Shown here: one piece after another, positions 12,251-19,779 of the stretch
Layout: each line of letters starts with the position of its first letter
Position numbering within the stretch: the first letter of the stretch is position 1
Assembly (NCBI RefSeq): GCF_950023065.1
Contig: NC_088677.1
Location: 64,629,469-64,693,468, forward strand
From: Planococcus citri
Taxonomy: Eukaryota; Arthropoda; Insecta; Hemiptera; Pseudococcidae
DNA: 64,000 nucleotides
Direction: 5' to 3'
Translations under genes and position numbers: made by a program
Notes under the pieces: generated by a model
The model's input: the letters and a program-made list of their open reading frames with translations, nothing else
Database searches by the model: none
What the model was told of the DNA's origin: nothing

Positions 12251-12420
12251 GTGACCAGTGGTCACTTGGTCATGCAGAATAATCGTTTCGTTCTTTTGTA
12301 AAAATTTGCCAAATAGTCTCGTTTCTTGCTGAAAAATTGTATGCTTTTTCTTGCAAAAAATTCCAAAAAGTTATAAATTTTTTTTCAAAAATTACCTAAA
12401 AGTTTCAAAAAATTCCAACA
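12250..12420. repeat. Left remnant of the TTTGCCAAAATT array split by the LTR element
   Basis: Units such as TTGCCAAATAGTC, TTGCAAAAAATTCC and TTTCAAAAAATTCC run straight up to the LTR. The same kind of unit resumes at 29,465 beyond the other LTR, and the AACA at 12,417-12,420 is the target duplication. Confidence 0.55.
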
Positions 12421-12891
12421 TGTAAATATAATGATATTATGTACCACTTGGTGATACTTGCATAAGCTGAATACTCAAAGAATATATCACTTACCCCGGC
12501 TGGAGGCTATACCAATTATATCACACAATGAGTAAAATGTAGTCACGTGTAAGACACTATGTATTAAACGTAAAAGAATAAACACAATTAAATACCTTTT
12601 AAGAAGGTTTATAGTATCAACACGATACTTTACACTTAACACTAGTTACTTATAATTAAACACAATTAAAACTAATATAATACGCTTTCTTGCCAATTAT
12701 GGCTATAATACACCACCGAGATTATATCGCGTCGACACGTCCGATCACTACGTACCTCAACAATATAACAATCGGCCGCAGCGCCGCTCCGTGGGCTTGT
12801 AGCCCTGTGTCGCGACGCGTGATCAGTGTTACCAACACATATACTTAATCCTATATAACCCTTACAGGTCCGGCATATCTCCCCTCTATCA
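12421..12891 (-). repeat. 3' LTR of the 17-kb element
   Basis: 471 bp, practically identical to the copy at 28,994-29,464. In the transcribed strand it starts TGATAGAGGGG and ends TATATTTACA. It contains TTGGTAACACTG about 55 nt from its start, a word found at the same depth in the LTR of the 5.5-kb element. Confidence 0.97.
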
Positions 12892-12905
12892 TATGCCCCT
12901 TCGTG
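12892..12905 (-). promoter_or_regulatory. Polypurine tract for plus-strand priming
   Basis: On the transcribed strand CACGAAGGGGCATA abuts the 3' LTR. The 5.5-kb element has CACGGGGGGCATA in the same place, so the GGGGCATA core is conserved between the two. Confidence 0.75.
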
Positions 12906-14255
12906 GCTTTACTCAATGAGTATAACCAGTCGTGGAAAGCACGGATCAGAGAGAGAAAGATATGTCGAAGCTGTAAGGCTGGTCCCTGTGGGAGCAGTCT
13001 CTGCCCCTCGTGGTGTTCCACTGCGGGAAATTCGAGGCAGAGTAAATCCAATTTTAGCCCACTGTGCACGTAGCAATACCCCCGAAGCTCCCCTTCGCGA
13101 CCCTGCACCACCCGCTATCGCATCCGAAGATACGAGCAACGAATAAGGACAGAATACACGAAGTTGAAAACATCGGGTAAGTATGTGCTATCTAGCGACA
13201 GAAATCAAAAATAAAGACGTTTTCCTTATTCTACTAATTTTTTCAAACTCCCAAATCGAAAAGGATAGACGAGACAAAGTCGAAGAAGCGAACCGAAAGT
13301 TGGATGCTGTGCATTAAAGTTGAAGGTACTTGTCGTCTACCTGTGGTAGTGATTCGTGTCGAAACTCGAGTGTGAAAAAATTACAAGAAACTTAGAACTT
13401 CTAAAAATTTACAAAAAGTTTACAAAATATAATAATGGGACTGTATCGATGCGTCGAGAATACAAATCTTAAAAATAAAACAACTGTCCAAAAATACGCA
13501 TCGTAAAACAAATTGTCAAATCTTACAAAATAAAACTAAATCTAATCAGTCCTTTCGAAAACAAAATTATAGATAAATAAAAATTAATCAGTCTGTGACC
13601 GAATAAAATTACATGTAATCAAATTATAACAATCAGCACAATAATATATCAATCGAAAAATGCAACGTAGCGGATTAATAATCGAATTATCGAACCAAAA
13701 TACAGATGATTATCGTCGGATGTTAAAGTTGACTTCTTCGAATACAGATAACGACGTTGAAATAAAACGTTGGCGGAATGTTACCTCGCCTTGGTTGCGA
13801 TGATGCCAAGTCAGTGGCGACTACGATGATACTTCGACGATTGCTGTTGAGAAAGTTGATTAATAAGGTACCCTGTGGGTAATTTTTACAAAATGTCAAT
13901 TTGACATCGCTGCGCGATTAGGTTAAAAAGTAATTTTGACTCATTTTTTGCAATTTTACGTTAGTCCACTCGATTTTGAAAAATTAAACAAAGTTCAAAA
14001 CTACGAAAAATAAGTGAGACTTCGAGTGGAAAATTTTTAATGAAAATCCTGGTGAAATTGGTCCCTAGGTTCAAACCTTTTTTGAATTTATCAGTACCTA
14101 CTTTTATTCGGATAGGTACCTACAATTTGGAAGTTGAAATTATTATTTCAAAAATGGCCAAAATTTCTATCTTTTCTGAGTCGTACGTAGTTGTTAATTT
14201 TCACCAGATTTTATGTATTAGACTGTGTCTAAGTCGTGTTTACGATTGTATCGTA
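12906..14255 (-). other. 3' untranslated region of the 17-kb element
   Basis: About 1.35 kb between the last ORF and the polypurine tract. The part at 12,900-13,150 is GC-richer and stays open in overlapping frames on both strands, but none of these has recognisable features. 13,400-13,900 is AT-rich with several ACAAAATTTACAAA-like words. Confidence 0.5.
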
Positions 14256-15608
14256 TTAACTCTCTGGCATGTCAGCATCTTCGTGAGTGATCGTAGCGTT
14301 TGCGCTATCTTTGTTGCTATTCGCTTCGCCTTGTTGGCGTTGAAGTTTCGGCGTACTAGTAAGGAAGTTTGCTGCATTTTGCGACTTATTTGGCGATGGT
14401 CCTGTGGATCCTTGCGTCGTGTTTATCGGCGCCTGTGGCGTACCAGGGTTTGACGTTGAAGGGTATTCTGAAAATGGAACCGTTCCTGGTAGAACAGTCG
14501 TTTCCACTCCTTCTTCCATTTTTTCAGGTGTGTTTGGGCTGTGTCCAGTGTACTCAGTTTTTCCATCTCGCAAAATGGTGAAAGCTGGTTTATCGATCAT
14601 TGGGGGTAGCCCGTGGTGTTTTGCAACTTGATTGTTTCCAAATGGTTGCATTTGTTTCGTTTCAGGAACATGTTGCTGAATAGTTTGATTCAATTCGTCG
14701 CAAGCTTGATTGAATCTGGTAGTCGAAATGTTCATCATTTGTTGTCCTCCAGGTACTTCAACCATCTTTTGTACCGTTTCCGGTGTGGTTTCGATACCTT
14801 CCATTGCAACGTGTTGTTGCGCTTGTTGCGCTTGTTGAGCGTTGAATTGCTCCAAGTTGGCTTGACTAAGTCCAGCGTTTGCGAGTGTATTGTCTTTAGC
14901 TCCAGCTTGTTGCTGACCAATCGGTATGTAATCCGTTCCTGGACTTTCGAATTGTAATTCGGCTTGTTTTTCCGGAAATTCATCGTCCTGTTGAACGAAG
15001 TGTTGAGATGATTGCGAGTATTCCGAAGAATTATCATCGTCGTAATATTGGAAGGCGTCTTCTTCTCCTTCGTTCTCTTCACGTTCTCGCTCTTTCGGAT
15101 CTTTCGGCGGCATGATAAGATCGTCGCGGATTGCGAATACGTAATCGTGATAGACCTCTGGTTCAAACCAGGGTCCAAAGTCGTCCATATTTGGTCGCAT
15201 GTTGCCGAAGAAGTTTTCAGGTCCCATTATCTCTACGATACCATTGTAGGTTCTAGACCAAGAATCTGTAAATACCTTCGTATAAGCCTCTACGAGCTGC
15301 TCATTTTGGTCGGGAAAATACATTAGTGGCATAATGTAAATTTCTTTTACATTATACTTTCGCATGAGTCGTAGTAGTACCGCATAATGATCGCGGAAAG
15401 TCCTCGCAGACATGCCATTAAACATGTCCCAGTTTCCAATTGAGTACATGACTCGCGGTGGTGCGTGTTTTAGTTTTGTTAACGTATCGATGAGGTCAAC
15501 GATACTCAAATCACGTCGGTATAGTCCTGGATGTAATGCTTGTAGCATATTCTCTCGTAGTCGTAGCATATACTGGATCATTCCCCAGATATACCCATCT
15601 CCCATCAT
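14256..15608 (-). CDS. Accessory SGNH-hydrolase-like protein with Q/N/T-rich tail
   Basis: 450 residues from the first ATG, though the frame stays open 45 codons further upstream to the TGA that ends the RING ORF. The N-terminal ~165 residues look like an SGNH/GDSL fold. Block I is VLMMGDGYIW (the VLM is just upstream of the ATG), block III YSIGNWDMFNG (residues 55-65), a strand KEIYIMPL follows at 88-95, and a last block has E-V-Y-H at 151-154. In block I the nucleophile Ser is Gly (GDG), so hydrolase activity is unlikely. By analogy with the Oskar OSK domain, a non-catalytic SGNH fold could bind RNA; that is speculation. Residues 170-450 are acidic, then Q/N/T/P-rich and probably disordered. 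A splice-acceptor-like TTGCAG at 15,623-15,628 lies just upstream of the ATG and could serve a spliced message. Its homologue is the C-terminal half of the 331-codon ORF in the 5.5-kb element. Confidence 0.75.
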   Translation of the reverse strand: MMGDGYIWGMIQYMLRLRENMLQALHPGLYRRDLSIVDLIDTLTKLKHAPPRVMYSIGNWDMFNGMSARTFRDHYAVLLRLMRKYNVKEIYIMPLMYFPDQNEQLVEAYTKVFTDSWSRTYNGIVEIMGPENFFGNMRPNMDDFGPWFEPEVYHDYVFAIRDDLIMPPKDPKEREREENEGEEDAFQYYDDDNSSEYSQSSQHFVQQDDEFPEKQAELQFESPGTDYIPIGQQQAGAKDNTLANAGLSQANLEQFNAQQAQQAQQHVAMEGIETTPETVQKMVEVPGGQQMMNISTTRFNQACDELNQTIQQHVPETKQMQPFGNNQVAKHHGLPPMIDKPAFTILRDGKTEYTGHSPNTPEKMEEGVETTVLPGTVPFSEYPSTSNPGTPQAPINTTQGSTGPSPNKSQNAANFLTSTPKLQRQQGEANSNKDSANATITHEDADMPES

Positions 15609-15743
15609 TAGGACGTCTTGAGCTGCAATTGCAGTGTATACGCCGTTCGCGGCTTGGTTGTTAAACGTCGCAAGAAGTGAATATCGACAAGGGTAGAATT
15701 GTAGTGGAAAAAATGGAAATAATGTCGTTGCTTTTATCGCATA

Positions 15744-16931
15744 TCATCGAAAAAATCGATCGTGTTCTCGTTTCGTCTGTGCGAAAGGTCCTTTACGATC
15801 TCGTTCTTGTTTGCTTCGACTTTTTGTCTGTTGAGTTCGATAAATGCTGCGTGTTTGTGTCGATGGCGTGTGTAGCGCAGGTGGTATCAATTTGCCTTGA
15901 TCGTCGTATTGTGGTACCTGGTCCATCACCGAAACGTGCGGAGGTACCTGGTCAGGTCTGGCTGCTGCCAGATTTACGTTGGCATTTGGTGCCATTTGCT
16001 GCTGTGCTACTGCGGCACGTTGTTGATTTGCTTTCGACATTCGAATGTTGCCGGGAGATACTCCTCTTGGTAGCCGTGGCGGCGGCATTTGTTGTTGTAA
16101 CATCTGTTGTTGTGAATTGTAAGTTGGAGTCGGAGCTCGGCCTCTTATCGCTGGGTTTGGAGCAAAACTCTTCTGAATATTGCCTGTTGGCAATTTTTGA
16201 CCTTGTGTACTTTTTAGCGGTGGTCTGTATTCATGTATCGGACGTTGAATGTTTTCGAAGTCCGGTTGGATTGCGGCTGCAGCTGCGTATGAAGCTGATG
16301 ACGATGTTGATGTACCAGGTTGGTTTGTGTTGTCAGATTGAACTGATAATACGTTCGCAGCTGTGCTGAGAATAACGGATGCGTCGTCAGCGTTTCTCGC
16401 TGGTGTAGTCGATCTTGATCGTGATCGCCTCTCATTAGCTTTAGATAAAGCTAATTGGTAAAGACTTTTAGTCTTAGCGAGTTGAGTTTTCGTACTCGTA
16501 AGTTCTGCCTGTAGCTTCGCTACTAAAGCTTGGGTTTGCGCGATTTGTTGCTCACTAGTGGCGTGACTATCCTGCCAGAATTGAGCTTCAATTTCCACCG
16601 TCGAGTTTGCCAGCGCACGTAAATCTAGCGCTTGTAGCGTTGTCTGCATTAAATGAAATTGTGAGGCGTAAAGTGTCATGTTACACTGATCACGTGGGCA
16701 GAGGACCATTTGTTGTCCGTTGGCGCTTGCCTCGGTACACATGTCTCTTACGCATGCTGCGTGGAATACGTGTTTGCAATCACTTGTTGCGAGTACGGTG
16801 GCGGCTTCCTTTAGGTCTGCCGTGATCGCCGGTTTGAAGATTACGAGGTGGCATTTTTCGCACGTTAATGCTGGAAGCGCCGACATCTGTGAAGCAGAAT
16901 GAAACGAAAAAATACGCGATAAATTCGGCAC
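15744..16931 (-). CDS. Accessory RING-H2 / coiled-coil protein of the 17-kb element
   Basis: 395 residues. A RING-H2 zinc finger is visible: C24-x2-C27, C52-x-H54-x2-H57-x2-C60, C78-P-x3-C83. A predicted coiled coil follows (about 125-168, QTQALVAKLQAELTSTKTQL), then a short RS-rich stretch (169-175) and a long Q/P/A-rich tail. RING-H2 domains usually recruit E2 enzymes for ubiquitin transfer, so an E3-like role is plausible. The likely start is Met16 (ATG at 16,886): the sequence TTCTGCTTCACAG immediately before it is a strong splice acceptor abutting the ATG, suggesting a spliced subgenomic mRNA. The stop is a TGA at 15,744, after which the same frame continues open into the SGNH-like ORF, so readthrough would make a fusion of about 890 residues. 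Confidence 0.8.
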   Translation of the reverse strand: MPNLSRIFSFHSASQMSALPALTCEKCHLVIFKPAITADLKEAATVLATSDCKHVFHAACVRDMCTEASANGQQMVLCPRDQCNMTLYASQFHLMQTTLQALDLRALANSTVEIEAQFWQDSHATSEQQIAQTQALVAKLQAELTSTKTQLAKTKSLYQLALSKANERRSRSRSTTPARNADDASVILSTAANVLSVQSDNTNQPGTSTSSSASYAAAAAIQPDFENIQRPIHEYRPPLKSTQGQKLPTGNIQKSFAPNPAIRGRAPTPTYNSQQQMLQQQMPPPRLPRGVSPGNIRMSKANQQRAAVAQQQMAPNANVNLAAARPDQVPPHVSVMDQVPQYDDQGKLIPPALHTPSTQTRSIYRTQQTKSRSKQERDRKGPFAQTKREHDRFFR

Positions 16932-16999
16932 TTGTTCACGGATGTTTCGATTTTACGTAAATAAAGTCATGCATTAAAAAGCAGAATAAATATGTGTTA

Positions 17000-17296
17000 T
17001 TATTTACACTCACCGTCTTTGTCGTTATTAGTACTTTTCGTACTTGAAGTTGGCTTGTCTGGTCCAGGTTTGGCCTCTTTCACGATTTTTCTCGCTACTC
17101 TGATCCAATCACCAGGTTTGGTGGCAAGCCCGAATCGTTGTGTGTGATATGCACAAAAGTCGCGATTTTGCGTCGCTAGCACTTCGGATTCGTCAACGTT
17201 CGGATTCGTCGACACTTTCCACTGTGGGTCTATGTCCGCGAGCCGTTTTTCGATCGGTGGAAATTCGTATACTTTCTCACCTTCCGACATTCGCAC
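17000..17296 (-). CDS. Small accessory protein of unknown function, 98 residues
   Basis: Open frame of 98 codons with a KPGPDKPTSSTKSTNN tail and an aromatic central part (DFCAYHTQRFGL, residues 46-57). I do not recognise it. Its last codons overlap a consensus splice donor (GACGGTGAGTG). Splicing from there to the acceptor before the RING ORF would not keep the RING frame, so the ORF is either separate or ends in another exon. It sits just upstream of the RING ORF. Confidence 0.45.
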   Translation of the reverse strand: MRMSEGEKVYEFPPIEKRLADIDPQWKVSTNPNVDESEVLATQNRDFCAYHTQRFGLATKPGDWIRVARKIVKEAKPGPDKPTSSTKSTNNDKDGECK

Positions 17297-17532
17297 TCGC
17301 GATTAGAAATTAAGCTTTCGAGCTTAAGAGTATGAAATAAATCGCACTTTACATAAAAGTATGATCGTGACTTGAATCGCACGTCTCACTACCGAGCGCA
17401 CTTTGGATTCCGAAATCCTTTCGCATAAATTCGCGAAAAATGTTTGGATTTTTCGATAAATCACGTTACCAATTAGTTCGCGAAGTAATTCGCACGATTA
17501 CACGTCAAAAACGACACGTTTTATGAAAACTT

Positions 17533-17787
17533 TCAACTTAAAGAAGTAGAAATTAGCAAAAGTACACGAGCAAGCACATACCCGAACGAAGAACCAAACA
17601 ATAATGTTCGCAAAGTATGGCGTGTCGCTCGATGCAGCCGGTTGTATCGGCTTATCTGAGTCCCCCACCTACCTACTTCTTCTACGTTCGTAGCGTTCGG
17701 TTGGCGAAAACGGCGCCGGTCGGGCGGCTGGTTGCGAAGCGATCGTGTAAGTGATGTGTTTGTAGTGGTAACTACGATAAGTTCCAA
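17533..17787 (-). CDS. Possible small basic protein, 84 codons, doubtful
   Basis: Arg-rich frame (RSLRNQPPDRRRFRQPN) in a local GC-richer patch at 17,640-17,770 of the 17-kb element. No domain. The rest of 17,300-18,470 is AT-rich and without a gene. The patch may equally be an internal regulatory or leader region. Confidence 0.2.
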   Translation of the reverse strand: MELIVVTTTNTSLTRSLRNQPPDRRRFRQPNATNVEEVGRWGTQISRYNRLHRATRHTLRTLLFGSSFGYVLARVLLLISTSLS

Positions 17788-18622
17788 GAATTTCTGCTGT
17801 CCAATTTCAAACGTGTCGAGCTATGCTCGATTTCGATTAATTTTACGTCATATTTCAGTTGCTAATTAATATTTCAAAATTCTGTTTCGATAGAAATGTT
17901 CCTAATGAGTCTGTGCATCTTTTAGTATAAGAATATTTTTCCTTTGTTATGTAATTTTAATAAAAACTTGTTGTTTTATGTGAAAAAATCTAGTCATGTA
18001 ATCGGTTGATACAATCAGCTCGATCGAATCGGTTTGTGTTGGCTATGTTGCCAAATGTCGCTTTCATCGTGTTCGATGAATTCTCTGAAGTAAACTCGTC
18101 TACTTCTGTTTATTCGTTGGTTTTGGAAAAATTTTGACTTCGAATCAAAAAGTGATGCTTGTCGCAATATTAAAAATTCAATTTTGGTTCGAAATGTGTT
18201 TCAAAATTTTGGAAAAGTCAGTTTTAGGTATTCGCTACGCGAAAATAGTTTTGAGTATTTGAATTTAATTATTCAGTTACGTAGGTATTACTTACCTATT
18301 TTGTACCTAATACTTACGTATCGAACTTGTAGTCTTGATGCGAATTACTCAAATTCGGTTTTATTCTTGTTGAAATAAATTTATTTACCTGTTTTTAGCT
18401 TGTTATTTATTTTTAAGTTTTACCTAAATAAAAGTCTAGTCATTTTAACGTCGTGGAGAATTTTTATTCGAAAATTTTACAATCTTAATTCTAGTCCTAT
18501 TATTCTAGTCAAAATTAAGCCTTTTGGCTGAAAATCTTCGAAAGTAGCGACTGTGTCGCAATATGTTAAGTCTTCGACTCGAAGTTGAAGATTTTTTCTT
18601 CGTAGGTAAATTTTAAGTCTTA

Positions 18623-18970
18623 TTAAGGTCGTCGGATTCCAAACGAGCGGAAAATTTCTCGAAATGTGGATACCGGGATGTTGGGTCGTGTACGGATTTG
18701 TCCATTGATTTTCACCGTCGTACGAATTACATCTCCTCTTCGCGCAATTCGAGTTACCGTGATCACGTACCCATCGCTGCTTGAAATTTCTGGCTCGTCG
18801 AAGATCAGGAGGCTGCGCATCCAATTCAAAAAGGTCGAAATTCGGATTTGTCTATAGGCGTCTCCGATGTCGCTCATGAAATCAATGCTGATGGTCGCTT
18901 CTTGACGTCTTTGACGAACTTCGAGGATAAAGCTGTGAATAGCCATTGTTAAATACGTTACGTTTAGCAC
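18623..18970 (-). CDS. Small accessory protein of unknown function, 115 codons
   Basis: Compact globular-looking sequence. Met9 (MAIHSFILEV) is a better start than Met1. Alternating hydrophobic and charged residues (ATISIDFMSDIGDAYRQIRI, then GYVITVTRIARRGDVIRTTV) suggest an alpha/beta or beta-rich fold of about 105 residues. No family recognised. It lies between the pol-proximal charged ORF and the RING/SGNH ORFs of the 17-kb element. A second frame overlapping it (18,477-18,824) reads like an out-of-frame shadow. Confidence 0.5.
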   Translation of the reverse strand: MLNVTYLTMAIHSFILEVRQRRQEATISIDFMSDIGDAYRQIRISTFLNWMRSLLIFDEPEISSSDGYVITVTRIARRGDVIRTTVKINGQIRTRPNIPVSTFREIFRSFGIRRP

Positions 18971-19449
18971 TCGCGTCTATAGGTAATCGGTTTCGACTTT
19001 ATCGCGAAAATACACTCAGTGTTTTTGCTTAGATGCAAAATTGAACGTGATACTGTCTCGAAAATCGATTATCTGCGATCGGTTTGTCTTTTATCAATCC
19101 GTATTACGTATATGCACGCACGTCGTTGGAAATAACTTCACTTTGTCTATTCGAAATTTTACTTTTTCGATATTTCACAAAAAACAACAGTCAAGATCGA
19201 AATACTTTCCGTTTGTCTAAATTTTACTTGAGGTTATTTTTCCCTTTTTTCCCTCGAAGGGAATTTACCTAATTTTGAGGGAAAAATTAACTTCGCGAAT
19301 TTTAATCCGAATTGAAAAATTCCAACTGCGTTGGTCAAGTGCGGTAGTTGTGATTACATGAAAATTGTCTAGAAAATTTTTTATGCATATTTTTGTTAGG
19401 TAGGTATGTTACCTATTTAGTCGAAATTTCGCGATTTTTCCGAAACTTT

Positions 19450-19779
19450 TTACGTATCGTCACTTTCTCGTAGGTCATTAAGCTTTTTCTTAGCTTTTTC
19501 CAATGTAATTCGTTTTTCTCGTCTATCCGCCATGTCTTGGCGTAATTTTTCGTGATTTTCTTTTTTCTTTAGTTTTTCAAGTTGTACTTGATCTCTTATG
19601 TATTTTTTTACTGAAGCGTCACCTACGATCTTGCTTACGCATATGTTTAATTTTGGTCTCATCTTTTTTGATAAGTTTGAGTAATTTTCAATGAATTTTT
19701 GCTTGATTTTGTGTTTTTCAGCTTCATTAGCTTTATCGTAAACCTCTGTGGGTTCAAAGTCGAGATCTCTTTTGATCAT
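19450..19779 (-). CDS. Charged helical accessory protein overlapping the end of pol
   Basis: 109 residues. Its ATG lies within the last codons of pol (26-nt overlap, +1 frame relative to pol). The sequence is Lys/Glu-rich and almost certainly helical in its C-terminal half (EKLKKKENHEKLRQDMADRR), probably a coiled coil. It could be expressed by reinitiation, by +1 frameshift as an extension of Pol, or from a spliced message; the sequence does not decide. No family recognised. 18,971-19,449 downstream holds no other gene. Confidence 0.55.
   Translation of the reverse strand: MIKRDLDFEPTEVYDKANEAEKHKIKQKFIENYSNLSKKMRPKLNICVSKIVGDASVKKYIRDQVQLEKLKKKENHEKLRQDMADRREKRITLEKAKKKLNDLRESDDT

Noticed and set aside
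12916..13146. Frames on both strands near the 3' LTR
   Set aside because: GC-richer untranslated region; no recognisable features, and the frames overlap one another.
14040..16825. Plus-strand frames of up to 230 codons
   Set aside because: Antisense shadows of the RING and SGNH-like ORFs.
15744..17296. In-frame splicing of the 98-codon ORF to the RING ORF
   Set aside because: The donor GACG/GTGAGT and acceptor CACAG/ATG leave the RING frame shifted, leading to early stops.
18477..18824. 115-codon frame overlapping the small accessory ORF
   Set aside because: Its composition fits an out-of-frame reading of the neighbouring ORF and it lacks features of its own.
13000..19450. An envelope gene that would make the 17-kb element a retrovirus
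   Set aside because: None of the accessory ORFs has a signal peptide, transmembrane segment or cleavage site.
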